From assembly GCA_037043235.1 (NCBI GenBank), contig JAWRVZ010000087.1:1914501-1978500 (forward strand): a stretch of 64,000 nt of DNA, read 5' to 3'. Shown piece by piece: positions 11,501-22,119 of the stretch (its first letter is position 1; every line of letters starts with the position of its first letter). The notes beneath the pieces are model-generated. The model made no database searches. It was not told the origin of the DNA and was given only the letters and a program-made list of their open reading frames with translations. Made by a program: the position numbers and the translations under genes. The stretch comes from Rhodeus uyekii (taxonomy: Eukaryota > Chordata > Actinopteri > Cypriniformes > Acheilognathidae).

Positions 11501-14500
11501 AACCCTCAGCTCAGTGATGTGCAGTTACAGGTGGACAGCGGGGACGTCTTCTTCACACACTCGTTTATGCTGTACACTCGATGCCCCCTGCTGGCCAACA
11601 TGGTTAGTGCATCTCCACTATGACGCTACAAACATTAACCATTAAGAATTGCAGATGAATAGCTGTTACCATGTGTTTGTAGGTCCATGACTCGGGTTTT
11701 GGTGTTCAGGAGGAGGGAATGCCGGTTGCTCAGAGGGTGTTGTTGGGCGATGTGCTTGGGGAGGCAGTACTGGCCCTCCTGCAGTATCTTTACACAGCTC
11801 ATTGTCCTCTGACACATTCACTGCTACCACATGTACAGGAACTTGCTGATAGGTCAGGATGAGAACCCGTATGGCGTGATTCTAATATAATGTTTATTTC
11901 TGTATATAGATAGATTCTAGATAAACACATGGATAGTAAATCTGTGTTTTGTTGCAGGTTTGGTTTGGCTGAGCTGCAGCAGCAGTGTGAGGAATATTCC
12001 GGAAGCACTGAAGAAAACCCAAGAGGAGACTCTAAAATCTTTCCCGAGTCTCTGAATCTCAGGGACCAAGACCAGAACTTGGCAGAAAGCAATTTCTTGG
12101 AGCTCCTCCAATCAATGTGGCAGCATGGGGACAGCGAAGAAGAAGAGGATGATTTTAAAGAGACTGGTGGAGAGGAAGCAAACATGGAAGAGGAGCGAGA
12201 GACAGGAGATGGAGAGAAAGAGGACCGGGTGGATGAGGAAGAGCTTGACGAGATCTATGAGTTCGCAGCGACGCAAAGAAAGACTGAGACCTTGTTGGAG
12301 ACTGCAACAGAGACCGAGGAAGAGGAGGGAGATGCATTTGCATCCCTCGAAAATGAAAAGAAGGATGAAGGGATAGAAAAAAATGAGTCAGAGTGCCTCT
12401 TAGAGAAGTCTGTCGGCAGTTGCCATAGTAACAAACAAGGCGTGGATGGGACAGAGGCTGCCATGGTAACAAGTCCAACAGAAACCCTTAAAAATCCCAG
12501 CCCGGAGATTGAGAGCGTTAGTTTGATTCCAGAATTAAATGCCGTCACAAATGAAAACAGAGACCCAGATGCCAGTCTAGACCAGAGTTATGACCGTCTG
12601 TTCTCCCAGTCTACAGGTGAATACATGGAGCCGTCACAGACGCCAGCATCCTGCTCCCGTTACAAACCATCACACCCACTACAGCAAAACACACCTGCCC
12701 CATTTCCCCCTCCATGTGTCCGTGAGGTGATTGACCTCTCTATAAGCCCTCCGCTAAGCTCAGGTGTGTCCGGTGAGACTTCCTTTCCCATGCCTGGTGT
12801 GTCTCCTGATCCAAATAAGGGTGAAGATACAGCAGGGGAAGGTAAGTCTCCCCTAGGAAAAGACAATTCAAGCTGCCGAGGAATAGAAAACCCTCCTTCT
12901 CCTCCAAATTCACAAAACAAAGAGGTTGAGCTCATTGTGCTCTCAGATGATTCTGGTGAGGATGTGGATGGTGACAACAGTGCAGCTTTGTCCCCTCAGT
13001 CTCCTTTCAAATCTCCCTCAGGACCTCATCAGATGCCCACAAGCTGTGCCAGCAAAATTAAACTCGCTGAGAACTGTTTCAAAGAATTAGGACCCCAAGG
13101 CCATGCCGGAAAATGGGTAAATGCTTCCAAGCTGGTGACGACTGATACGGAAGCCACGTCTGACCGATCAGAGCTCTACAGTCCTGGGGATGCAAATGAA
13201 AGTGTGTTTGATGGCTCTGCTGAGTTTTCCTGGCTGATTCCAGCCACTCCGGTACCATCCACACGCTGTTCCTCTACCCAGACCTGCGTTGGCATGCGCC
13301 GAACCCAACTCTTCCCTAAATCTTGTTCTGCATCGTCCACTTCATCCTCTTCCTCTGTCTCAGACAGTTTGAAACCTGCTACTTTAAGCAGAAAGAGTCT
13401 TGAAGAGAAGCCGGGACCTTTGTCTAAAGATCGTCTTAGCACTTATATGGATCGCTCTCCAGGTTACCAGAGACCTCTTCAACTTCTAAGACTGTCTCAG
13501 GTCCCTTCTACAAGTGCTTCTGATGGCTCCCACACTGGCACTATCATGGGACGTCCAACCCAGGTTGTCCCACAGCCATCAAGTAGCACTCCTCTCCATT
13601 CAGACTCTTCTTTACAACGTCAGATCCCATTTGGCTCCCCTATGGTTGGTGACTATGAGGGGAAAGTTGGCTTATTGTCTCTACAATTGAGTTCTCCGTC
13701 CCCTACTAAAACACCTGAGAAGAAGCAGAGAAGCTCCCTTCAGCATGGATGCTCCGGTCCATCCCCAAACTCTTACAGTCATCCTGAAAGATCGAGAGCG
13801 CGCAGTGGGATAGAACAAGTGGAAGTAGGAGAAGAGCTTCCGAATCAAAGTGTTGAAGAAGGGGTGGATGTTGCCGGAAGCTCATTCTGTGACAAGGATG
13901 AGTTTGGAAGAGGAGTGGGAGAAGAGCTTCCGAATAAAAGTGTTGAAGAAGGGGTGGATGTTGCCGGAAACTCATTCTGTGACATGGACGAGCCTCCTAT
14001 AGCGTTTGATGACTCCTGGGACTTGGATGGAGGGGTTGCAAGCCCAAAGCCCCACTTTAGTCTAAGACTTGATAGCAGTGAAGGTACAGTTAGTCCACCA
14101 GGTCTCAAGGGTAAGGGACAAAAGTCAACTCTACATGCCTCGTCTCCACTTGCATCTGGAGCTTGTAACAAAACTCCTGATCCAAGTCCAGGTCCGTTTA
14201 ATCACAGCCTACCTGACCCTGACATGTGGGATGATTGGGAGGAAGAGGACGCTCCCCTTCCTCTTTCTCAGAGACGGGCCGCTCCCTCTGCCAAGAGAGT
14301 TGCCGAATTAAAGACTCCAGGTAAAACAGGTCATCATTTTGATCATGTTAATTATGTTTCCCTGTAAGGTTTTTGTTTGTTTGTTTTAGAAAACCTTCTT
14401 TAAATCAATTTTAACTTTCTGCACAGTTGCTTGCAGAAAGAGGAATAAAGGACCGCTGGTACCCATCACTCCCATGCCAGGCTTCTCCGATATGGAAACA

Positions 14501-16345
14501 CCTGAGCTCAAAAACAGACTCAATAGGTGAGCATAAAAAGAGTATTTAGACACTGCTACTCTTAAAACATTATTGTCATTGTAATGAGTAGCAAAATATC
14601 CAACCAAGTGGAAAACATTACGCTATAAACAATGTTTCTTGTGTACCATTTCTTAATTGACAGTGGTGGTAGCCACGTTATGAAACCGGTTTAGACCAAA
14701 TCAACGTTATGTACAGTAATACCTTGAGATACGAGTGTCTCTACATACGAGTATTCAAGATACGAGCAAACCTTTGAGCAGATTTTTGCTTCTAGATACG
14801 AGCATGTGTACTGACACAGAGTAGCTGGTTTTCTCTCTATTTTGTGCATTATTCTTCATATTAGCGATGAGTTCAAAGAAAGTGAGTGGTAAGGATGGTA
14901 GTGAGAAGAAGAAACGCATGATGACCATGGAAATGAAGCATGAAATTTGGGATAAATATGGGCGCGGTGTGAGTGATCGAGCAGCAGGAGCATCAGGAGG
15001 AACTGTGGACTGAGGAATTGAACGATCTACAGACGATGCGCAGGTGTTGCAAGAGCTCAGCATTGAAAAGAAACACCCTGATAAATTGTCTACTGGTCGT
15101 GCTTCGGCGCTTTTTGACGACAGAAAAAAACTCCCTCGATAGGTATTTTGTTAAAAGGTCTGCACCAAGTGAAAGTGAAAGTGAGGGTAGTCAGGCGAAA
15201 AAAAGAGGAAAAAACGAGCAAAACCGTAATATAAAATAGAAAATGTACCAAAAATACGTAAGCTAAGCTAATGTTAATTTTAGTTTACGTAAGTTGCGTA
15301 GTGTTCGTGTAAGTTACGATACGGAATCAAGTGTCTCCGTACCAACCGCCCCTCCCTCCTCCACACCTGCCGCTACTGTGTGTAAAAACTTAGAATTAAA
15401 ACCACATTTTATTTGATATCACACGAATCCTTATACATGTACTATAATTGTGTGTGTGTGTGTCTATCTATACCAATAAAAAACATGTTTTCTACTGTTG
15501 TTATGGATCTGGAACAGATTAATTTGTTTTCTATTATTTCTTATGGGAAAACATGATTCTAATCAAGGTATTACTGTACTTCCTAAGAATAGCTGCGTAA
15601 TGTTTTTGTCCAGGTTTGGTGTGCGGCCGCTGCCCAAGAAAAAGATGGTTCTGAAGCTGAAAGAGATCCATCAGTACACCCACCAGCTGCAGAGCTCCGA
15701 GTCTGAGGAGGAGACCGCCGGACCCCAACGCCCCCCGAATGCCTCCAACTCCCAGTCTGCGCTCTCCTTTAAGCAACCTACAGCGCCCCCTGCTGTCTCC
15801 CCTGTGAAGCTGCCACCAAGTGAAGAAGATGAGCTTTTATCAGCCTCTCAAAACTCGAACACGTCCTCCACTGCGGAGTCCGAGAGGTACAGCTCCTGTA
15901 TGCCTATAGACTCAATTAATACTACAAAGAAACTTTCTTCAGCTCCTTTCTTCTCTCCAGGTCAAACCCAGAGCTGTGTGTGTCTGAAGACGATGACTCG
16001 GACGGCGAGGGCATCACAGCGTCTCAGGCTGTTGTGCGTGAGAAGGACAAACTCCTCGCAGTTCGTCAGTTCATCCTGTCCGACCCAGAGCTGTACGGAC
16101 GGGTGCTGCAGTACCAGCCTCTCTCCTTGGCGGAGCTGCGGTCCAGATTGAAAGCAGCGGGCATCAGGTTAGGCACTGCTAAGCTTCTAGACTTCCTGGA
16201 CTCCCAGTGCATCACTTTCAGTACGGCCAAACAAGGCCAGAATGCTTCTTCCCGCAGGAAGCGAGGCGGGAAAACGAAAACCAATGGCAGTGTAACTGGA
16301 AGAGGGAGGAAAAAAGCAGCTAAACCTAATGGAGTAGTTGCATGA
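4993..16345 (+). CDS. slx4: SLX4 structure-specific endonuclease subunit (FANCP), complete, 13 exons
   Basis: Nuclear scaffold that holds SLX1, XPF-ERCC1 and MUS81-EME1 for Holliday-junction and crosslink repair. Exons: 4993-5377, 6042-6207, 6321-6545, 8653-8885, 8970-9262, 10962-11211, 11282-11364, 11456-11602, 11683-11852, 11958-14320, 14427-14526, 15614-15886, 15961-16345; total 5073 nt, 1690 aa (human about 1834). Domains: two UBZ4 ubiquitin-binding zinc fingers (about 162-186, CQLC...H...C; about 208-230, CPICGK...HLKRC), the MLR/XPF-binding segment (ALALSRSLIEQE, from about 284), a BTB domain (about 546-660), a long acidic linker, a SAP domain (about 1450-1500, RFGVRPLPKKKMVLKLKEI) and the C-terminal SLX1-binding domain (about 1590-1660). 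SUMO-interaction-like motifs VIDLSI (about 907) and ELIVLSDD (about 974) lie in the linker. A 30-residue tandem duplication lies at about 1273-1332. An in-frame upstream ATG at 4957 exists, but MDDSDQDF at 4993 fits the conserved start. Confidence 0.96.
5533..5577. repeat. (TA)n microsatellite in slx4 intron 1
   Basis: Uninterrupted TA dinucleotide run of about 20 units in the first slx4 intron. The rest of this intron (5378-6041) shows nothing recognisable. Confidence 0.9.
6626..6945. mobile_element. pogo/Tigger-like non-autonomous DNA element, left part (slx4 intron 3)
   Basis: Begins CAGTAATCCCTCGCC directly after TA. It runs through cgcggatttttcaaaaat, an atactgccatatcggcag block and a cccaggatgccagacaaag block, all shared in order with the better preserved copy at 37778-38103. 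The right inverted repeat is missing or decayed, so this end is approximate. No coding capacity. Confidence 0.75.
7105..7550. mobile_element. MITE with ~18-20 bp imperfect terminal inverted repeats (slx4 intron 3)
   Basis: Left end TAAGGACCCGTCCACACG matches the reverse complement of the right end (cgtgtggacgtggccta) with few mismatches. The interior repeats the theme 'gtccacacgg' and has no open frame of interest. Superfamily not assigned; the target duplication is unclear. Confidence 0.6.
7620..7802. repeat. Fragment of a common fish interspersed repeat (ttacactttacaataagg family)
   Basis: Contains gttacactttacaataagg, gttaatgcatta and attaactta-type motifs that I recognise as a widespread teleost non-autonomous repeat. 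Assignment is from memory of the motif, not from a search. Confidence 0.45.
7803..8432 (+). mobile_element. Non-autonomous element of the 'ataacccgca' family, copy 1 (slx4 intron 3)
   Basis: Imperfect inverted ends (agcacgcgggttttgggg and cacgggttatatgcgg) surround a core with tataacccgcacc repeats near both ends. The core includes ttcaggttcggtacacagtg, a cagctgtcagagtgatag block and acgtccttagggacgt. The same core recurs inside the three hAT elements of gde1 intron 1, in inverse orientation at 42057-42590, and as a remnant near 49828-49965. No transposase seen; superfamily unassigned. Confidence 0.65.
9524..10797. mobile_element. Possible older MITE split by a later insertion (slx4 intron 5)
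   Basis: The left part (ggggacggattcacaaaaat...ttcttaag) and right part (cttaagaat-like...gattctggccct) look like the two ends of one element with inverted ends, and the Tigger-like element at 9826-10569 sits between them. The ends are diverged, so this is tentative. Confidence 0.35.
9826..10569. mobile_element. pogo/Tigger-like element (slx4 intron 5)
   Basis: The right end reads ttgtaaaccgaggtattactg followed by TA. The left end carries the inverse, tatgcctcggtttatgag, with a decayed tip. The interior has no intact frame. It occupies most of slx4 intron 5 (9263-10961). Confidence 0.6.
14714..15576 (+). mobile_element. pogo/Tigger-like deletion derivative with transposase remnants (slx4 intron 11)
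   Basis: Inverted ends CAGTAATACCTTGAGATACG and (reverse strand) CAGTAATACCTTGATTAGAA, each flanked by TA (14712-14713 and 15577-15578), give an 863-bp element. Inside, 14867-15013 reads MSSKKVSGKDGSEKKKRM followed by MTMEMKHEIWDKYGRGVSD, resembling the N-terminal DNA-binding region of Tigger transposases, then stops. About 15115-15235 reads SLDRYFVKRSAP...SEGSQAKKRG in another frame, resembling an acidic/basic C-terminus. The catalytic middle is deleted. Confidence 0.75.
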
Positions 16346-16770
16346 GGGCTGAAATGAAATGATTAGGTAAAAATACATCATTTTCACAATTAATTGTTAC
16401 ATGACTGTGTTCAGCTTTTCTACAAATCTGTAGCTGATAAACGCATCTAACGCACTCGGGGTCTGAAGCCTTCCAGTGAAAAGATTGAAATTAAACACTT
16501 TTTTTCTTTTTCTTTTTTTCCGCTTCATATTGATTTTTTTTTTTTTACTATGTTTGAGAAGTAATATTTTGAAATTAATTTAATGTCTGGATAATGTAAT
16601 TAAAATACATTTCTTAATGTTTCATGTTTTTATACAATAATTGGTTCATTTCAACTGTTGTAATTTAATTTCCGCCAGAAGTTTTTGTTTGCTTTAACCA
16701 AAATGTGCCTCTCAAACAAACAAAAATTTTTTTGGGTAGAAAGTCAATAAATATATGGGTCTTATTGTTA
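16346..16770 (+). other. slx4: slx4 3' untranslated region, tail-to-tail with mcrip2
   Basis: AT-rich sequence after the slx4 stop. AATAAA at 16746-16751 is the best polyadenylation signal for slx4. A minus-strand AATAAA (plus-strand TTTATT, 16782-16787) would serve mcrip2, so the two convergent transcripts may end within a few tens of bases of each other or overlap. Inferred from hexamers only. Confidence 0.5.
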
Positions 16771-17299
16771 CTAAATTTGCTTTTATTAAATTCAATTACA
16801 TGCACTTTTTATAAATGTAATGTGTGCAGAAATTAAGATTTTAATTATTGTACCACAATAAAAAAAAATTAAATCACTTCCACTAATTATAAAAAATATT
16901 AAAACATAAAATGCTAATTTTTTCATCCCATGACTTCAGATTATAACCAACAGTGGAGAAAAATAAATAAAGTCACAGAAACAAGACGTCTTGGAAAAGT
17001 TTTTACTAGACTTTTTTTGTTTTGTTTTATAACATCACTTTTTTTGCAAAGATCTGCAGAGAAAAACAGACATCTCACTTTCTAACAAAGAAAGAAAAGC
17101 AGAAGATAAAATCTCTGATGATCTTCCATGTGCACGAGAGAGTCTGGGTCCGGCTGGGCAAACAGTTCCACAGGAAGGGCTGAATTCATACGGCGTGTGA
17201 GTCTCTCACATGGTCACCTGAGCTCCTCAGTGGAGTCCAGCTGCAATGCCTCAGTCAGGACCACTCAGCCACACCTCCACGTGCCCCATCATGCACCTG

Positions 17300-19584
17300 T
17301 CACGACAGGTTGACAATGTTGGCCAGGAAACGCTGGGCCCACCACTCCTCAAGGTCAATAGGCACAAAATCTGTCAAAATGAAGTCCAGGTAAGAGATCT
17401 TTGAGATTGCACCATATATGAATTAAACAATACCACACTTTTCTTTCATTGTTTGGAAGCAACGTGAAACTTTTTCAAAATATATCCTTTTGATTTCCTG
17501 GAAGGAAGTCATGCAAGTTTGTAAACGGCAGAATTCTTATTTTTACTTGATTAAAGTGAACACGTAAATCCTAATGACTGAGCAGAGAAGAGACTTTAAA
17601 GAAAGTAAAGAGGACCGAAGTCAAAGACTGACTCTTCATGCCGGGATTGGGGCTTCTCTCTGCGTACTGCACCGGGCCTTTCCCGTTCTCCGGCTGGGAT
17701 TCTTCTCCGAGCTTCTGCTCCACCTCCTGCCAAGCTGCAATCAAAAAAAATATGTATCAGCAAATAAGTAAACATAGCATGTGTACATATATATAGTTTG
17801 TTTACTTGAGGAATCTTAAAATCCAATTTGAAATGATTAATTTATTAAAAAGAATTTCCTGTGTGTGTGTGAGACAAAAAGGGATGGACATGGTCAGAAA
17901 CAATGGTCAGGTAGGCCGTGGCATTTAAACGATGCCCAATTGGCGCTAAGGGGCCTAAAGTGTGCCAAGAAAACATCCACACCATTACACCACCACCACC
18001 AGCCTGCACAGTGGTAACAAGGCATGATGGATCCATGTTCTCATTTTGTTTACGCCAAATTCTGACTCTACCATCTGAATGCCTCAACAGAAATCGAGAC
18101 TCATCAGACGCAACATTTTTCCAGTCTTCAACTGTCCAATTTTGGTGAACTCGTGCAAATTGTGCCTCTTTTTCCTATTTGTAGTGGAGATGAGTGGTAC
18201 CCGGTGGGGTTTTCTGCTGTTGTAGCCCATCCGCCTCAAGGTTGTGTGTGCTGTGGCTTCACAAATGCTTTGCTGCATACCTTGATTGTAACGAGTGGTT
18301 ATTTCAGTCAAACTTGCTCTTCTATCAGCTTGAATCAGTCGGCCCATGACCTCTGACCTCTAGCATCAACAAGGCATTTTCTCCCACAGAACTGCCGCAT
18401 ACTGGATGCTTTTCCCTTTTCACACCATTCTTTGTAAACCCTAGAAATGGTTGTGCGTGAAAATCCCAGTAACCCCTAAATGTGATTAGTTGATTAGATA
18501 ATTGCATTAATGAGAAATTGAACCGGTGTTCCTAATAATCCTTTAAGCTGAGTGTGAATATATCTTATGTAGTGTATATATCACTACATAAGATACATAC
18601 ATACTCACTCATATATACATACATACACACACACACACACCTTATGTAGTGTAAAAGCTTGCCAGCAAACCATAGGTCTAATTTAGGAGTCTATTCTTTA
18701 CAAAAGATTATAGAAAACTGATTCACAAAATAAACTGAACAATTCATTTGTCAATCAGTCTGAATCTGAACGGCTTTTAAATTCCTGTATTCAGTACACA
18801 AAAGTACAGGGACGCTGTAAACAGCATGCGTTTCACAGAAGTCCTGAAAACAGTGCCATGTGTGTCACCAAAACAACAACTCACAGCTAGAAAGACACGC
18901 TCTTCTCATGGGGAGCTTAACATGCACACATCTGATCACTTCCTTTACACTCCGTAAAGAGATTTGGGAGATTTGACCAGATTATTCCACTCTTTTCTAT
19001 TGACTGTAAAGCAGATCTAGAGAACGTTAAGCCTCAGTCGACTGTACAAAAGATCACAAACCCGTTGCATCAGCCGGTGGAGGTGGAGTCTGGCCTGCAG
19101 ACAGAAACCTCCTGAAGATAACAACTGCCCTTCACACAAACTCTGCTGAAAACCGGTTTAATGGCCCAACATCTAAAACACACCATTAAAGTCTTGTGAC
19201 ATTTCTAAAAGCTCCCAGACACCGTAAAGACTTGAATCCAGTTAGTCTCGGTTCATAGTGAAAGTCTTGGCAAACTCTACCCAACCTTGGCCCTCCTCAA
19301 GGTCTTAAACGTCAAGGTAATGGAAACACGGGTGTTGTGGAGAACCAACTCACCCTCATAAACAAACCGCACATTCTCCTCGTGTGCCGGAGTGAATCCT
19401 TCGGTTGTGCTGGCGGCTTTTGGGGAGGTGGATCTGTGGTACCGCTTTCCGTTCAGTCGGTGAAACACGATCTTCGGCGCAGGTGAACTACACAAATAAT
19501 GCGAAAGAAGAATTAATTAGGTTTGCAATAGTCCATGAGTTTCTACATTTGGACTCCATTCATAATACATTACATTTTACATTA

Positions 19585-19632
<48 letters not shown>

Positions 19633-20631
19633 CACACACACACACAATGCTTTTACATTCAAATAATTTCTCATGCTTGTCATTTCAATAAAACAATAGG
19701 TTATTTATTTAAAAAGCCAACCCAGTGTTTTTCGTCACGTGGGAAAGCGTGTAAATTCATATTCATACATGTTTGAAACGAGTTGAGGGTGAGAAAATTA
19801 CGAATTTTGGGACGGTCTGTTCCTTTAAGAACCAATACTTCCTTACACAACGTCGTTTCTATGGTGACGGCTATGGTTATGAAACCCAGCTGATTATATG
19901 ACCATGACCCCCGATATAAATTGATTTCTCATAAAATTGCACACACACAAAAAGTCGTAAAACATGCCGTGAGTTTCCAGCCTCAGAAAGCAGGACAACG
20001 TCCTTGTAGGAAATATGAGGGGGGAGTTTGGACGAGGGGGAGGGGGGGTGACAAGCGTGCGTTCGCATTATAATAACCCCCAAAAGATGAGTTATTAAAG
20101 CTCCCACAGAAACGAAGGAGAACAGAATCACCACAGAATCTCGTCGCGCGCGCGCCCGCTCACGTGCACGCGCAGCACTCGCAAGGTCACACGGCGCAAG
20201 AAAAACACCAGTGACTTTAGCAAAGGCACAAAAAGGACGTCCTGATATATAAAGAGACCAGTTCGTTCGGCACACACACTTTAAAGTGTGTGAAGCCTCC
20301 CGACGAGACGGGCACGCGCAGGCTTTGATAAAGCTGCAGTTTGATAAAGCCCTCAGGTATCGCACAGATATGTTTAATTACTCACTCCGACGCGAGCCAG
20401 TGGCTTTGCTTCTGTTTCAGGTCGCTCGCTTTGCTCTCGATCTGTTGCGTAGGGCCTGCAAGAAACAGCGTCAGTTAATGCGTCTCTGAAGTGAGTGACC
20501 AGATTAAAGGGTCACTCGGAAATATCTACAGTAACAGCCGGTCAGTGGTCGCGCGCACGCGTGCCGCTCAATGCTGTACCTGTTCTCCGCTGGGTCACGA
20601 GTTTGCTGGGACCTCTGGTTATTGTGTACAT
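17300..20631 (-). CDS. mcrip2: MAPK-regulated corepressor-interacting protein 2 (FAM195A family), complete, 5 exons
   Basis: Small protein of the MCRIP family, whose members bind the CtBP co-repressor and associate with stress-granule/RNA-helicase factors. Exons in transcript order: 20631-20580, 20455-20386, 19487-19354, 17734-17633, 17370-17300; total 429 nt, 142 aa (human about 160). The start MYTITRGPSKLVTQRRTG is family-typical; a second ATG lies one codon upstream (20634), but the inner one has an A at -3. The conserved middle is PAPKIVFHRLNGKR and FTPAHEENVRFVYEAWQ; the C-terminus is NFVPIDLEEWWAQRFLANI followed by VNLS and the stop. All junctions keep frame. The first exon lies in a CpG-rich block. 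Intron 3 (17735-19353) carries a 5'-truncated Tc1-like element. The proline-rich linker of mammalian MCRIP2 is shorter here. Confidence 0.93.
17880..18554 (-). mobile_element. Truncated Tc1-like transposon fragment, copy A (mcrip2 intron 3)
   Basis: Reads on the minus strand from the terminal inverted repeat (CACTCAGCTTAAAGGATT) through the transposase gene to about the GGVMVW region, then stops at a short (TG)n run. Same family as 23074-24229 and 51695-52468. The reading frame is broken. Confidence 0.85.
18618..18642. repeat. Short (AC)n / ATAC-rich simple repeat
   Basis: Simple-sequence DNA next to the truncated Tc1 copy in mcrip2 intron 3. The remainder of this intron to 19353 shows nothing recognisable. 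Confidence 0.6.
19587..19625. repeat. (AT)n microsatellite in mcrip2 intron 2
   Basis: About 19 AT units followed by a short (AC)n tract. Downstream (about 19770-19830) tttgaaacgagttgagggtgagaaa and ctgttcctttaagaac resemble the end of a common fish repeat. Confidence 0.85.
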
Positions 20632-21115
20632 CATGTGAGAGACGGTTATGAAGAAGCTCGATGGATCTGCGGGTCGGGCGGTGCGAGCGTCACGATTATA
20701 TACACGCCGAACGAACGTCACGCGATGCCCCTTCAGCACGGCGCGCTCCCGACGCAGCGTCGCTCCTGCGCGCCCGCGGGACACATGTGTGTAGAGTCTC
20801 GGTGGGGTCAGTCAAGGTCAAGCGCGGCGGGTCGCGTGTGCGCTGGAGTAACTCTGGGTTCCGTCTGGACTCTCGCTGTGTGATTCGGACGGTCAGATCA
20901 GCACCCTTCCCGTGACGTCACGACACGCCCCCCGCGACGCGCAGTCGGGCTCACCTTTCACCCACTCACCTTGTGCACAGGACCGCATTAAACGCGCGGC
21001 TTTCATCATGCCGATAAACGCCAGCGTGATGATGACATCCTCAGGCTGCGCACATGTGCGCCGCGGGGACGCGCTCCACACACCACGTGGGATCCGTGCG
21101 AGCGACTGTCTCTTG
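20550..21115. promoter_or_regulatory. mcrip2: CpG-rich promoter region of mcrip2
   Basis: Dense CpG dinucleotides (for example gcgcgcacgcgtgcc, ccccgcgacgcgcag) in an otherwise AT-rich region, covering the first mcrip2 exon and about 480 bp upstream. Small open frames here on both strands look like composition effects. A second CG-dense patch lies at about 20135-20190. Confidence 0.6.
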
Positions 21116-22119
21116 TGTAAAACATAAACATTAGTTGCTTCATGCTGTTTGCGCAAATATGCGCAGCTATGAGGCACTTCACGCACCATGTGACAGGCTT
21201 TACTAGATACACATTAACAGACAGAAGTTAACTTTATGGCGTTTGTGTTCACTAAACCAGTCCTTTAGTCTCATTAATCTGCGGAGCGGGTACTGAAGTT
21301 ACACCTTCACTCATTAAACTCTTCATTTGATTGAATTTAAGAAAGAAAGACCGTCTGATGCAACTGTTACACAACAACTGTTGTACAACAGTCCTTGTAA
21401 AGCAAAGTCTGTATGACAAAATGACTCTTTAATGAAGACTTCGTTCATTTACTTTTATTATAACCACCAGAGAAAACAGAAACATGCCACTTTCGAAGGA
21501 ATCCTGAATTAATATTCATGTGTCAACATTAGGTTGGCATTGGTAGCTGCCAGAGACTGACCTCAGATCAAGACCATGTTATTGCTTCTATAATAAATGT
21601 GTTGACCCTAATGAGAAAGATAACTATAGACATGTTGTTTTAAACGTATCCTGCTCAATATTTTCCACAAGTGAAACACAACCAAAGTCCTAAATGAGAC
21701 AGAAGCTGCACATTAGAGTGAATATTCTGTAGCTCAGCTATTGTTTTCTAGTGCTGGTTCCAAACAAATTAAGTTGCGGTAAAAGAAAAGCAGGCTTACT
21801 AAATAAATTCCTTAGTTTTCCTCATAAAAGTGCCTACTTTGATGACCAATGGCATTAAAATGGGAATTGTAAATTAAAGACGCAATAATATCTACATAGT
21901 AATATTTGGCTCACCTGAGTGGACGTTACAGTACATTCGAACACTGATATTTACATCTCCCATATTGTAAATTTCACACGTTGTTACCCTGAAATTTAAG
22001 TTTCTAAAGCATGCTGCCTAAACCAAAGCAATTCAATACAGATACATATTGTAATATTTTGAGTGAAGGACAACAGGGATTAGTTACTCGAGTTATAAAA
22101 GGCGTGATCTAATGGCGTT

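Noticed and set aside
20491..21212. Several 70-130 codon frames on both strands upstream of mcrip2
   Set aside because: CpG-rich promoter composition lowers stop frequency; frames overlap on both strands and resemble no protein. Only the mcrip2 first exon is supported.
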